From Anseranas semipalmata (lineage: Eukaryota > Chordata > Aves > Anseriformes > Anseranatidae), in assembly GCA_013399115.1 (NCBI GenBank), contig VXAA01000908.1, positions 401,988 to 465,987 of the forward strand: 64,000 nt of DNA. The letters run 5' to 3'. Below, piece after piece: positions 25,258-39,199 of this stretch (positions are counted from its first letter, which is position 1; the number at the start of each line of letters is the position of its first letter). The position numbers and the translations under genes were made by a program. The notes under the pieces are model-generated. The model made no database searches and was not told the DNA's origin. It worked only from the letters and a program-made list of their open reading frames with translations.

Positions 25258-25345
25258 GAGCCAAATTCGGTGTAAATTGGAATAAAACTCTATTGACTTC
25301 AGTGGAGTTTTACTGATTTACTGCAGCTGAGTATGCGGTTTGATA
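25258..25345. repeat. Ancient amniote palindromic interspersed repeat, decayed
   Basis: The segment contains GCCAAATTC, GTGTAAATTGG, TATTGACTTCAGTGGAGTTT and CTGATTTACTGCAG in the order of a palindromic repeat familiar from turtle, crocodile and bird genomes. Its centre (AAACTC...GAGTTT, about 25285-25310) is still self-complementary. I do not remember the database name, and the assignment is from memory of the consensus. Confidence 0.55.
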
Positions 25346-26109
25346 TTTCAAAAATGTGCTCATAAACTGAAATTTGCATAGTTTTTGATTAATGTTATAA
25401 GTCTGATAAACTTGGTAGAATGTTTTTGCTGAATCGTAGCAATACTGTCAAATAATGTTAATCAAAGTGGCCTGGGCTAGATGCAGCAAATTCCCTGTCT
25501 GAGGAATATCCATTGGCTTTCGTGAAAACTAGGTGAATCTTACAGACTTTTAAATTTCTGAAGCCTTTAACCATTTACCTGTTTGCTCTGCTGCTATAAT
25601 GTTGACTTTAATGTAGCCAAAGCACTTTGAACAGGAAGGTTTTGGCAGGGAGTGACCCGAAATGTAGGTTTTCATTGTGTTGCTTGAGGTTTACGTATTT
25701 GCCTATTGCATTGGTTCTCGGAAACAAATTGTACTTAGCATTTTTATTTTTTTGTAATTTATTATATAGTCTCAATAATTACATCATCCTGGCTTATCAG
25801 CTCTTGTGCTAGCAAAACTGTTTTAATTTCTAACAAAAACTACTCCCTGGTATCAGTAGAATACAGGCTCCTAAGTTTTGTACTGCAGCAAAAAAATCAA
25901 CCATATTACTCTTCTTCAAACTCATTTCATTTTTTTTCCTGACTTGAAGTGAGGTTAACCTCAGATTTGTCATTCTATATTTCATTCTTTTTAAAACAGT
26001 TGTACAATAATTAATGAAAAGTTTATAATAGCACAAAATGATTCACTATATTTTATGAAGATCAATTTTCCAGCATGGCTATGTTACGGCTTACACAACC
26101 ATGATTTAT

Positions 26110-27003
26110 GCTGTATAACCTCTATGACCTGGATGATGAGGCACAGTGTACCCTCAGCAAGTTCAGAGATGAAAAGAAGCCTGGGGGGGGGCGGGGGGGA
26201 GGGGTTGATAGACCAGATGGGTGTGCTGCCATCCAGAGGGACCTCAACAGGCTGGAGAATTGGGCTGACGGGAACTTCATGTAGTTCAGTGAAGCGAAGT
26301 GCAAAGTCCGGCACCTGGGGAGGAACATCCCCATGCACCAGTACATGTTGGGGGCCACTTGGCTGGGAAGAAGTTTTGTTTAAAAGAACTTTGCAGTTCT
26401 GGTGGACACCAAGTTAGACCAGGAGCTAGCAATGTGTTATCGCAGCAAAGAAGGCCACCAGCCTTCTGGGCTGCAGTAGGAAGAGCACCACCTGCAGGTC
26501 AAGCATCCCTTCTTCTTGGCACTGGAGTGCTGGGGCACCTCACTAGAAGAGAGACTTGGGCATAGCGCAATGAGTCCAGCAAAGGACCAAGAAGATGATT
26601 AAAAGACTGGAGCATCTGACGTACAAAGGGAGGCTAGGAGTGCTGGAATGTTCATCCTGGAGGGGAGAAGGCTTGGGGGAAGCTTATCAATATAAATACC
26701 TGACAGGAGGGAATGCACAAGAGGGAGACAGCCTCTTCTCAGTAGTGCCCAGTGACAGGACAAGAGGCAGAGGGCAAAAAATGAAATACAAGTAAATATA
26801 ATTTAAACATACACTGTGATGGATGATCAAACATTGGCACAGGTTGTCCAGAGCTGTAGAGTCTCCATCATTAGAAGTATTCAAAATATGGCTGGTGACA
26901 GTCCTGGGAAACCTGTTGTAGTTGACCTTGCTTTGAGTGAAGGAGGTTGGACTAGGCAATCTCCAGAGGTCCCATCTAACCTCAGCTTTTCTGTGATTCT
27001 GTA
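26110..27003 (+). mobile_element. CR1 LINE fragment, degraded RT to 3' end, with poly-G tract
   Basis: Plus-strand CR1 from the RT catalytic region (reads like DLDDEAQCTLSKF) to the terminal TTCTGTGATTCTG. The frame is broken by frameshifts and stops, leaving short pieces (for example 26595-26795, with IKRLEHLTYKGRLGVLE). The catalytic FADD box has decayed to FRDE, so the copy is dead. A G-rich tract (26183-26204: nine G, C, seven G, A, four G) replaces the glycine-rich codons after it. The 3' UTR (GGTTGGACTAGGCAATCTCC) is well preserved. It is clearly older than the copy at 961-1995. Confidence 0.92.
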
Positions 27004-30000
27004 GTGGGAAGGGTGAAGCTGAGTTATCATCCTGAGTAAAATTCTAGTGTCTGCTCTGCATTGCGGATCTGTTATCTGCATTGCAGATTTTTGTTGCATG
27101 GTTTGCACACATCTGCTGCATGGAACTCCCTCTGACGTCAGTATGTAGTAGAGGTCTGCAATGCAGATTTACAACCGGCATTTTTTGCTGGAGAATTTCT
27201 CCAACTGTGTTCGAAAAGAATTAGAATAAGATTTTTAATTTTTTTTTTCTATGTAAACTCTGTATTTTGTGAATTGAGTTTTCCATAGTGAAGTTCATTA
27301 AAATGCAAGCTTCATCTCCCAGTCATTTAAATAAAGTGACACTAAGTTCACACCTCATATAGATGATAGAAAAGAAGAAATTCATCCAAATCAGATACCG
27401 ATGCAGATCCTCTAATGTAATTTACTTTTGTCTGACCAAATTTCCTCTACGAAGGGAGAGGATGTGCAAATGACGGAGGCAACTTGCATAAAGAACTGGT
27501 GAAAACTTTTTCATCAGTTCATCTTATATTGGGTAATGGTCTTAGGGTACTTGTAGCATTAGTAATCATTAGTTCACTTCCAGGGTCAGCTGAACACTTT
27601 GATCTGTCTTGAATCGAAGCCTGGAACAGAGGTTACTTCTTGTTGCCTCTGCAGAGGTGTTTCTGGGGGGTCCTGCTGAATTTTCTCTTGGTCTTAAAAA
27701 TATTGTTTAAATATTTATCTTCACAGAGATACTACACTAACGTGTTATCTATTTTTAAGCAGTACTCTCTACTAATGTTGATTTCAGTAGAGAGCTTGGC
27801 CTAAAATATTCCATAGGAAATCTTCTGATATATTTCCTCTGCCACTGAGATCAAACGAAGTGATAGAAAAACAAATGAGTGCATTCTTTCATTAACCTTT
27901 CAGTTGCTGAATTTGTCTACTGGATGTCCAAAATGTGACTGTCCTTTTTAGTCTTGTCAAAGGTAAACTCATCTCAATTCTGATATTCATCTCTTCCCAG
28001 ACAATGTCAGGAACTACATGTTAAATACTTTTGTTAGCTGGCTTCTAAAATTCTTTTTTGTTTGTTTGTTTGGTCTTGTTGTTGTTGTTGTTGTTTTTTG
28101 GCCACACGGCCTCAGATGTGAGGCCAGGTTGTCTGTCAGTTTCAGACTATCTGAGTTTAGTAGAGCTGTACCACTATATATCTAATGTGACTAAGATGTC
28201 ACAAGCAGAATAGCATTAGCTAATTAAATGCAATTTGGATGGAGAGAAAGGGAGAAATCAACCATGCCTCTGTTTGTGTTCTGAGTGTCTTCATACTTGT
28301 ATGAATTTCAGGGGAATAAGTTGGTGCTAGGACCAAAAGTTAATATCACTCAAAATTTCAGACAGATAACACGAACAACCATCTCTGCCTTCTTTTGAGT
28401 ATGAGATTTTCTGGGGAAAGTGGAAGAGACAGGCTTGCTATATAACCACATTAAGATAAACACTGGCTTTATTGAACTCTGAGATGAAATGCTTGCCTTT
28501 AAGGGCTATGCATGTGCAATTTTCAGGGTATACACTCATGGCTGTTGCTCTGGCTAGACGACTGCATCTAGGTTCACACTAGTTGGCATCCACAGTGTTG
28601 TTCCACACTAGTTGGCATCTGACAGCATTTGTGCTATACCTGTCTTCTCTGAACCATGCAGACCAAAGGGCCACCTCACTGCCACCTTTATAAGCAGCTC
28701 TGCCCAGTGTCTTCATTGTCCGTGTTCTAATGACAAATGACAGATATATTTCACTGTGGTGTTACTAGCAAGACAGGAATGGCAGCAGAGTTTCAGCTGT
28801 TTTATAAGGGACATGTGGAAGCCAGAGTTGCAGGTAGGAGAGCTCACGTGACCTCCTTGTGATCATGAATAGCCAGCTGGCTCACATGAAGGGATCTAGC
28901 TCCTGTGCCAGTTTTATGTCACTATTTTTGCCATTCCTACTGAAACAAGGTCTGTCACCTCATGTTGTTTCTGGCTGAGTGACACCAGTATCCCCTGGTA
29001 GGACACGATTTGCAGGACTGGGCTGTGGGCTAAATGAGCTGGCAGAAAGTCTGGAATAGCACCAGCTCCGAGATGGGCTTCCCAATCCCATCAGGAGAGG
29101 GTGGTCGTCATCTGTCTGCACCAAATTCACATTACCCTGTGGCCTTCCTAGCTTGGCACCAGTCTGTTCCTGTAGCCACCATCAGAGTTGCTGGAGCATG
29201 CAGGTGTGCGGAACCACAGCCATCTGCCCTGTACACTGTTTAGCAATGAAATTAACAGTTGCTTTCTGACAAAGCTATGCTCAGCTGGGCTGGGAATGTC
29301 TGTGGGATTCCCATTGTGTGTGTAGCAACTACTGGAGGATGGTATCAGTTTGTGCAGCACTTGATCATTTTTCTGGGATGAATGCCATGAGTGTTTCAGT
29401 TATGTTAGTGTCACTGACCAAGTCCATGATTTCTGCATGTTTTAGGGCTCTTGTCTGACCCAAACTGGCTCAAAATTGTAAGCAGTCATCTTCCAGGTGT
29501 TACAGTAGTCTTGTCAAGCCCAGTGGCAGTTATCTGATCATGAGTTGTTTGGTGTCCATGTTGGGATGCCATCACGACTCTTTACTGTGTGGCATTGTTG
29601 TGTCTAGTTTTCAGGGTCATACTGGCTATAACATCACTCTCACCTTGAGATTGCAGTGATTTGGGATGTGCCTTCTCTTGTACATTGACTAGCAATGCTT
29701 CAGGTGGCTTGATCCAGAAGATGCATTCAAACTGCACGAGTGCAGTCTGGAGAGCTGTTCAAAAACCTAGTATTTTCAAATTTGTATGGCTTGTTGAACA
29801 CAGGCACCTTGCTGCAGCCTAGGCAGTGTGGACATACAGCCAGCTTAGCCTGCAACGTGGCTTTGGCAAGGTAGTCTCAATATAAGTAATGGGGAAGTTA
29901 GAGAGGATTGCTGAGTTCATTTTATATACACTCACTGAAAGTTATTCTTTTCAGCATTAATCGTCTTGGTCATATCTTATTAAAATAAAAGTTAAAATAA

Positions 30001-32447
30001 AAAAGTCTTGCTCTATGATCATCAGACAGTATGGACTATAAAGTTAAATAACTCAACTGTATATTTAGAAGCATGCAAACATCTCATAGCTAAACTTAAT
30101 ATAGAAGTACGGCCAATTAAAAGTAGCTTGTGAACACAGAATAATGCTGTACTTGTTTCCTATTTTACAAGATAGAAAATAGACTTCAGTTAAATGAAAT
30201 TGCAATGAAAATCATCATTATTTTGCTGTATTTCTGAGGGAAAAAATAAATATTAGAAATTGTGTAGATGATTTTGTAACTTTTTTCTATAGCTGGTGTT
30301 TTTCAACTTTAAGACATTTTCATCTGAATTTTTTGATACCTCTAAGAAAAATAATAATGTAAGATCTAGCGACATTAGATAAACAATTGCTGATTAAACC
30401 AATCTCACTGTTAAAAAAAAGAAAGAGAGAAAGAAAATCCACACTGAAAAGCAGCCTGATGGGGAAAAATGCATAGAAAAAATGGTAATGCGTGATTTTC
30501 AAAATATATATATTTTTTTCTATCCCTATGTAGTGGTTTGTCACAATCCTTACTGAACATTAATGTAAGGAAGTGGCTTTGCAAAGGATCTCCCTTGCAA
30601 CACTCTCCTCAGGATACCTGGTGTGTAACAGCAGAAATGGGAATGCAGTGAAAGGGAAAATGGAGAATGAAAGTGAATGGATGATGCTCTGTATGTGTGT
30701 CTATGTAGGCAGGGAGAGCTCCAGGCTGTTTTCTTGAAGCCAGACCAGGATCCTGCTCAGAGATGCTGGTGGTCCTGCAGGAAAACTCACCCCCTGGGTT
30801 TTCTTCCCCTTTCTCATGCTCTCTGTGAGAATCCTGAAAAAGATGGCATATCTTGGAAAAGTATAGAGTGGGGTACCCAGTCCCTGCTTTTTCCACTCTG
30901 TTAGGTAAAGATGACTAGTGGCCTGTCACAGGCTTAAGTCTGCTTTCCTCTCTAGTGTCACTAAGTGGAAATCTTTCTCCTTTCAAGGCAATACCATAGG
31001 CATCATAGGTGGAACCTATGAACACACTGCAGCACCTCAGTAAGGTGGGAAGCCTGAAAACATACTGAGTGACAAAACTTGGCTGCTAGAAGAAGCATTA
31101 AATACCAGCAGTGAAATTTGTCATGAAATGGTCCAGTGAGGAAACAGATATGTTGTGTTCAATTCTGAGGATATGCAAAAAAGCCTCAGCTTTGATTATT
31201 AAGATAAAAGGAAAAACTAAACAAAACAGCAACAGCAACAAAAAACAAACGAAAACCTACCAGCAACCATAGTTTGGAGGAAAACACATTTTTCTCTCTA
31301 ATGTAGAATACAGGAACTTGGTTTCAAATGTTTAGTTGTCATTACCATTTTGACATGAGTAGTTCATGCTGCTACAGGAGAATCACTACTAAAACTAATG
31401 AGGGTGTAAGGGTAACATCCATGGTAAAAGGCAGTGCATTTGCATATCTCTGCCCTGGCTTGCAGAGCCTCTCCTCACTGAGGGAGGTGAGTTGCTGCGC
31501 TGCCTGGAGCATGGAGGCGGGTGTTTTTGACAATGAAGGTCGTGCCCAGCTTCTCTTTCATGTGCCACATGTCTGTGACTAGCTGATGAGTGTGGCTGCA
31601 CATTATGTATATGCAGCTGGAGATAAATGCAGACTGTTCTGCCATGGCTCTACAAAAGCTGTGGACAAGAGGACGCAATGACAGAGGAGTGATAGCTCTG
31701 ATAAGCCAGACCTCTACGTGGTGTCTAATTTTAGTGTTTATCTGACCAGTGGGTAAGTGGAAGTGTTGTCAACTGACAGATAAAACCCTAAAAACACACA
31801 CTGTGATCATCCTTTTTATCATTAGCTGCAAGTAACCATGGGCACGGAGATCTAAGGGGTCTGTTTGTGTTTTCCTGTTGTGCAGTTCCAGAGTGAAATC
31901 AGGAATAACTTGAAGTGAGAGTCAAATAGACTCCAAGCCTGTAGATGAAAATAAATCCAGGGACAGAGCCTCTGACCTTGTCTAGCCACAAAAGTAGCAG
32001 TGGTTTAAAGACCAGCTTAGCACTTGCATCTATTTAATTGAATTTGGTAACTGATGTGTGCAGCTTTCCCTTTCTAGCACACCTGTGCAGAGGGGCATGC
32101 TATTGGGCCAATTCAGGCTCTCATGCAGCAGCAGGAAATCAGGAACACAGTATCTATTGTCTTCTTCCTTCACTTCCACCTAAAACAAGGCAGAGGGACA
32201 CCTCTCCACACAGTTATTCCCTGTATTTCCCTTTCTTCAGCCTGTTTCCGTTAGACTTCAGTTTGGGGCAAAAGTGCTGGCTTGCTCGTGACACCTGACT
32301 GATGGTTGTTCTCATTTGCCCTGTATCACGGCAGGAGCAAGCTTACTGTGACTACTTTACTGACCATGTTAGGCTGTCAAACAGCATTTGGTGATCGTGT
32401 ATGTGATTGCAGATTTGCAGTTATCATTCTTTCCATTTGCTCCCCCC
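27004..32447. other. PDE1C large intron, third segment
   Basis: This 5.4 kb contains no gene or recognised retroelement. It includes a near-duplicate CACACTAGTTGGCATC at about 28575-28619, a TTTG/TTG microsatellite, and a stretch at 28.5-29.9 kb with higher G+C and no identity I can give. Confidence 0.55.
28057..28093. repeat. (TTTG)n then (TTG)n microsatellite
   Basis: About four TTTG units pass into six TTG units through a short GTC interruption. Confidence 0.88.
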
Positions 32448-32505
32448 NNNNNNNNNNNNNNNNNNNNNNNNNNNNNNNNNNNNNNNNNNNNNNNNNNNNN
32501 NNNNN
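32448..32505. other. Assembly gap of 58 N
   Basis: All positions are N. The left edge ends in a run of six C and the right edge starts AGGACACAGC. The true length of the missing sequence may differ from 58. Confidence 0.99.
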
Positions 32506-32818
32506 AGGACACAGCCCTTACTAGCATAAATAACTGGCCCTAGCCATTGGAGTTTTCAGGCCACAATATCAGTGATCACTGCTTTTCCAGGATCCCTTCA
32601 CCCTTGTCTGCCAACACACCTCAATGATACAACCAATTGCAGCCAATTATCTCCTTCTTGACGGTCTCTCCATGGGGGTATCTTGTTTGCAGGATCAGAA
32701 AGATCAAGCCATTGCTCCACATAACCCAGCAGCTCCAGCTTCCCACCACTGCCAGAGCCATTGCAGGGGCATCTCAGTGGGGCAGTAGCTGTAGGCATTC
32801 CTCATTCCTAATAATTCC
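32506..32818. other. Unrecognised sequence between gap and CR1
   Basis: About 310 bases with moderate G+C and no stop-free frame of note. It contains no recognised repeat, although the proximity to the CR1 leaves open an older element underneath. Confidence 0.45.
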
Positions 32819-33006
32819 TCAGGCACTGGAACAGGCACCCCAGGGAAGTGGTCATGGCACCGAGCCTGTCGGAGTTCAAGAAGTGGTTGGACAATGCTCT
32901 CAGACATATGGTCTGATTTTTGGGTGGCCCCGTGTGGAGCCAGGAGTTGGACTTGATCCTTCTGGATCCTTTCCAACTCAGGATATTCTATGATTCTGTG
33001 ATTCTA
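32819..33006 (+). mobile_element. CR1 LINE 3' end, short fragment
   Basis: Plus-strand CR1 3' end: ACTGGAACAGGCACCCCAGG, GGAGTTCAAGAAGTGGTTGG, GGAGCCAGGAGTTGGACTTG, then the tail TATTCTATGATTCTGTGATT. The 3' UTR type matches the minus-strand copy at 54499-54853, so both belong to the same broad CR1 subfamily, unlike the copies at 961, 26110 and 53684. Confidence 0.93.
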
Positions 33007-33867
33007 AGTAATCCTCTCTGAACCCTTCCCCAGATTTGTCACACATTATTGAAGAAAGCAAAGAAAGGGTCAGTGAACAACATGGAGTCGGAAAGAGTTA
33101 AGTCCTGTCTGTTTATATTTAACAGATAGCATTTTTTTTTGATTCAGAATTAAATAGCCAACCCTTTTCTAGTTTCAGTTCTTGGAAGTAGTTTTGCTGT
33201 AGCACAGTAGCCCAAACAATCTGAATGTAGTGTTCTTGGGTAAGAGGGGAGCTGTATTAGTAGGGAAAGGTGTGGGTGATGTAACATATCCAGCCTCTAG
33301 CTCATCTCTCCAATAGTCAGATGTCAGAATCTCTGATCACTTGTGAAACAGAAATACAAGCAACTTGCTATATATATTTTTGTGGCATTTGCAAGATACT
33401 TACTGCTATGTATTACTCTATTATATTCTGCTACCAATATGAGATTGTTGCTGAGCTGATTCATCCTTGTAGAAAGTGAAGTCAGATATGTAAAAAAGTT
33501 ACTTAGCGTGTGCTTGACTTACTACATCGACTTTTTGTGATACTGAGAGTCAAATTCAGTACATTTGTCTCAGCTCCGGTGATCTGGACTTGGACATACT
33601 TCAAGTTAGAAGTGAAGGCTGTGGTCAACAGTATTCTGGATAGTGGAGCTTTTTCTACAACAGTACAAGCCTGTATGGAAAGTGGAAATAATTTTGGCTT
33701 CCAAGATTTTCCTGCATTTGAATGAAAGTTTAAACTCATAACAAAAATCTGTGTACAAATGTAACTCAGTTGAAATCTAAGAGTGACTTGTAGGCAAACA
33801 AAGCGAGAAGTTTGACAGAAGCTGGTCCAAATTCATGCAAACATTTGGACCAACAAGCACATCTTAA

Positions 33868-33887
33868 TTTTTTTTTTTTTTTTTTTT
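33868..33887. repeat. Poly-T tract (20 T)
   Basis: A pure T run followed by ACAAACTTC. No attached retroelement is recognised. Confidence 0.88.
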
Positions 33888-36800
33888 ACAAACTTCAAGA
33901 AATCTTTTTGGCAATTCTGGGGTAAATTTTTGGCCTTGTTAAGGTATCTTTCAAGGTTTCCAGTTCCTGCAACAGAAAGCTTCCACAGTCGTCCTAAGAC
34001 CTTTCAAATATGGGATGCTCTGCGGAGCAATATTAATTGAAGAGTGAGGGGTTTTCTGAGTCCACTATTAATAAATGTGTACTAACAAGGTGATCCAGCA
34101 GAACTGAATATTATATGAGGTCTGAAAAAATTCAGAGGTGTGGGAGGGAAAAACATTCCTCAGATGAATCATTCCGATTTTGATAAATTAGTCTCATTCC
34201 ATCTACCAAAATGTATAGTATGTGGATTAAATATTCAGAATGAGCAACTGCAGAAGTAATGGACAAAAACTTACGTTCACCCGCTGTATCATTTCTGCTT
34301 CTTAATGAACAGTAAATGATGCAGCTGCTTTGCCATATTGGCTACGTTTAGCTACAGAAATAGGGAGATGGCAATATAGTGTTGTGATAAGGCTGTGGTA
34401 GGCTCCCAGTTTTAACAAAGACTGCCAAATGTCAGTGTGTAATTTGTGATCTTTTCGATAAAGGCTATTTTTAGATTGGATACAGAGGACACACAAGTAT
34501 GTCTTGGTGGCAGAGATATATCTAAAATCCTCTGTTTTGAAAAATATAATTGAAATTTGAGAACAAATAATTCTTAAACCAAATTTTACTTCACCTGGTA
34601 AGTTAGGAGTAGATGCATATGAGTGATAAAAAGTCAGATCCTATCATCTGATTTTACTAATAGTAAAAACAAACCTATCTTATAGCATCTACCTTGGTTC
34701 ACCTAGAATCAGTACAGCTTTCCATTTTTTGATGTGCATCAGGATGTTTGATTTTTTTTTTCTTCATAGCAGTTTTGTTGCTGAATTGACAACTTTAAAA
34801 AAAAAAACTTCTCCCCTAAACAGAATACCTGCAGTTTTGCCCAGAGCAAGACTGAGGCTTGTGTGGGAAAGAGTCTTAATAGTTGTTCATTGCTCGTTTT
34901 ATTTAGTGTCAGAGATCTTTGCTGTGCTGCAGGTCTTGGTTTCAGGAAAAGGTGGCAAAGCAGTCAAAAAATTCCCTCCTCCTTTTGAGGTTCTCTGCCT
35001 GCCCAAGCAGCTCCCCAAGCCCTTCCAGAGGCAGAGCCACACAACTTGCTGGAAAAGCACTGAAGTACCTTTCAAGGTGCTTTCTGCGTTGTTTGTCTTC
35101 TTGTGTCTCTGAGAAGGGAGCTGATCATGAGGAAAACAATGTGGACTAGAACCAGACTACGTGTAATTTTTGTATTGTTTATTTCAGTACCACAGTTCTA
35201 TAATGGGACTGGGATGGTGTGTCAAAGACAGGACAGATAAAATGCTAGTACACAGACTTCCTAATTTGTCTTTATTTCCTGTACGAATAAACCAGTACTT
35301 TATAATGCACTTACACAGCTAATGTTGATGAATGTAACATGGAGGCAGTGGTGTTTTGGGATTACCATATTCCCCAGTGGATATCTGCAAATGTTGCAAA
35401 AGAATAAAACAAACCAAAAAATGGAGGATGTGACTGATACGTGGTTATCCTAATGCATTGCAGAGCAGGGGCAGATTGTGACTTGTTTCCAGGGGGACTG
35501 TTTATTTAAAGAGAAAATGAATGATTTTTTTGGTATCCTTTGCGTGTCTTGGATTACAAGGTTGTATACTCACAGCAGGGTAATTCCCCTGGGATGTCCA
35601 CCTGAAGAGAAGTGCTGTGGATGTGCAGATCTCTGAGGTCTGCTGGGAGCTGTGGGGTGGGAGGGCTACAAGGCAGCAGGAGTGTTTCTTTCCTCTAGCA
35701 TGGTGCAGAAGCTGCATGCTGTCACTTCAGAAACTCAATTCCAAATTATAGATCTTCATGTGCAGTGAAGCACCTGTCCCAAGGAGTATGAAAAATCTGT
35801 CCCTTGTCCATTTAGGCAACTGCCAGGCAGGAGGAACACATCTCCATAACCATACCTGCTCTGTGGGTTTTCCTTGCAGGCAATGAGGTACTGTGCCTTG
35901 AAACCATTTAATCCAGCATTTTGTACTCTTGTGTTTTTACATTCACCCTGAATTTTCAGTCATGATAAAGCATTTCTTTTTTTTTTTTTTTTAACCTCCC
36001 TGGCAATGTAAAGGAGTTTACATTGACACATATTGCATTATACACACCTCAAAGTTAGACCTCTCTGACGTAAATGAGAATCAGACACACAGATTTACAG
36101 GTCAGGGATGTTTTTGGAGTTGCACATACAATTGGACTGCTATAATACTTAGAGATGTTTTAAAACTGAAAAAAAGTTTTTAAAAGCTGAAATCAGTCAT
36201 TGATTTGAGTGGGTCCATGTTTAGAGTTGGAAATATTGATTACTGTCTGAGACAGTTGGGACTACAGAAATGAAGGATCTCAGTCAACTGGCTTACTACT
36301 AGTGATGGAGATGTAGGGGTAAAAATAAAACAAGCTGCAAATTATCCTATTAGCACCTAGTCATATGTGTGAAGTAGGCAAATCACTGATCTACCTATGC
36401 TAATTCACATTTCTCTGTTATTCATGTATGAGAACTCACTCTCTAGAGTGCATAAAAGATGGCCAGCCTTTCAAACAATATCACATTATAATCTTTGTAT
36501 TAATCACAGAGCAATAACTTGAAATAACATTCTGGGTAGTTGAAAGCAGCATTGGAATATAATATTTCTGTTGTCATCTTTCCCTCTAGAAATAAATGAA
36601 AAATATAAGGTATTGCAGTAAAGCTTACATCCAGTTGAGTGATAGTAGGTGTATAATTGTTTTCTCACTCTGAGATATGTTTCTTTGGCTATGAAATAAA
36701 TAACCAATGATTTGAAATGAACACATGCAAATGTATTATATAATCTGAGATAGTAGTTACAGGACAGTAAGTTCCATGCTTGTAGGTTGTGGTATAATGA

Positions 36801-39199
36801 TATATATAATGACAGCAGGTTTATCCAATAAATCAGCCAACTTTGTGACTAGATAGTATACTTCCAACAATTATAATTTGAGATCCAGGAGAAAAAAAAA
36901 AACACCAGTACAATGTGAAGTATTTTTAACACTACATTGTGTGCATGTGTTTGTCCTTTGGAGGCAGGCCTACAAAACACACAATGATATAAAAGCAAAC
37001 TCGAACTGTTGGCATTTACCATGTTCTGATAATTTCTTCTGGAACAACAAACAAAAAAACAACTAAGCCAAAACAGACCTTGCAGGACAACATGCTTGTA
37101 TGTGTCAAGTATGTACAGGTGGTGAATGACTGTAAGCACTCTGCTCAAAGGAAGAGTCGTCTTAAATGTAGATTTGAAAACACTTAATGAAAGCAGGAAT
37201 TCTTATTCCTGAAAAGAGTACTGTCCAGTTTCAGAAGGCTTAATCCTCTTCCCTTTTCTCCTTTCTCATGCAGTAGATTCACTGTATCACATGAATCTTA
37301 GTCTTGCATTCTTCTACATTGTGGGTAGAGGAGCAACATTCATCTTGGATAAGCCAAATGAGATGGATGCTTTATCCACCTAGTTAGCCTTTGCACAGGC
37401 ATGACCTCAAGTGCCAGATTTTGTATGTGCAGGTACCTAGGGAAATCATGTACATGTCTAGAGGTGGAAGAGCATATACCTCCAGCTAATTTTGACAATT
37501 AAAAGGTATTAAAAAAAAAAAAGTAATGAAAATAGCTATAACAAGGTAAGTTGCTTCAAACGAACATGTATATGACCAAGCTAGTAATTATTGATAAGAA
37601 ATAAAGATGATCAAGAAGGTGTATAAGAAAGACAGAATTTCTTGCACAGGATCCACTTTGGGCCCCTATACGTCAGGTAATTTTAGCAGAGCTTGAGGTA
37701 AAGCAGATTATTTTTTATTTTTTAAAAACACCAAGACTTATTTTTGTTAATACATCTGCCAAAATGTTGATTAATTTTAGAAGTTAGGATCTCTAAATTG
37801 CATAGTTTTTCAAGCTGAAGAGAACAACCTTAATCTATGAATATTTACCTTCAGCAACCTGGTGATACTTTCTACATCAGATTTTATGGTATCCAATTTA
37901 ATTATGGAACAGCTGTGATGTAGGCTGCATAACATCTTGGCTTAAAATCCGTTTTACATAAACAAGACAACTTTAGGAATACTGATGCAGCTACATACAG
38001 CATATCAATGATGTTTTGCTAACTGAAGGGGACACAAGAGAGCATGCTGTGAAATATCATTCACAAAAATATTTCTAAGTGTACTAAGGTGAAGGAGTAC
38101 TGTACTCTGGGAGCAGCCTCACACAGTGCCTATGGGTCTAGGCAGAGGGGCAAAAATGCATGAGGTGCAAGAGCGATGAAATCTGACCCCAGATAGGTGT
38201 ATATATAGTAGAGTTTTGGTTAGTTGGCATAAACTCTGGATATAGGCAAACATAAATGCAGTACTGTCTCTTGGAAAATGAATAAAAGCATTTTCAAGGT
38301 AGCTCTACTGTTATTTAACTGCCAGTTTCTTTGACCTGTGAGGCAACCTCTTGAGCCACAGACAGCTCTGGAGTAAATTAATGGAATTAAGTTTTTTCAT
38401 TTTTTCCATGGTCCTGTTTAGAGCCAGGAAGTGCAGAGGGATGAAACATATGTTCTAGTTCTTATAAAATATGCTCAGATCTGGAGTCTGTTAAAAGATT
38501 TGGTCTCGTGTGGGGGTAAACCTTGGGTCAGTTCTCGCTTTATCTGAGCCAGCATACTAGTCCCAAGTAAGATGAGTATTCATCGATGAGTGGAGTATGT
38601 CTGGCATTTGATAACATTACTTGAAAAATAAAATACATTATTTATTTACCTACTTTAGAGAAACAGACATATAGGAACATACGAAGGCCAAGAATTAGAC
38701 TGTGAAGTATTTTAGTCAGGCTTTTATAAAAAAAAAAGAAAATAATTACAAAAAAATCCTTGTCAAAAATCATCAACAGATCAAGTCAAACAGACTGAGC
38801 GGAATTGCACCAAAGATGCAGTGCATGGTAACTCCAGTGATATGAGAGGTAGTCGTATCCACTTGGTGGTGCTGTTTTTAGTTCTGTAAAAAGCTGTGGT
38901 TGTCTAATAATGGGAGGAACCCGAATCCCATAGTGTCCCAACTTTTTGAAACTAATGCAGGAAAGATCTGCTAGTGCAAATAATTAACATACAAGTAATA
39001 CCTGGTTAGAGCAAGTTGGTACGGCTGGTGTGAAGTGCTATCTCTGTGTGTGGTGAATGGTCTAACCAGCACCTCACTTCTTCTGACGCAGAGAGTTACA
39101 CTGTTGAGCTTGGCATCTGTTTTGCTGGGGACGTTTTTAGAGGAAATGCACTTCAAAGCATACCGCTGTGCTTGCATACAGTGGCTAGGTGGCTTATGT

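Larger units (their letters stand above)
19504..26109. other. PDE1C large intron, second segment
   Basis: This 6.6 kb has no gene recognised. The 19.5-20.8 kb part is richer in G+C than its surroundings but matches no repeat I know. Smaller structures are a CT/T tract, a 31-base duplication, a hairpin and an ancient palindromic repeat, each listed separately. Overlapping open frames on both strands at 23228-23614 look like chance. Confidence 0.55.

Noticed and set aside
34729..35112. 127-codon plus frame near a poly-A stretch
   Set aside because: It begins in T- and A-rich sequence, has no recognisable domain, and looks random.
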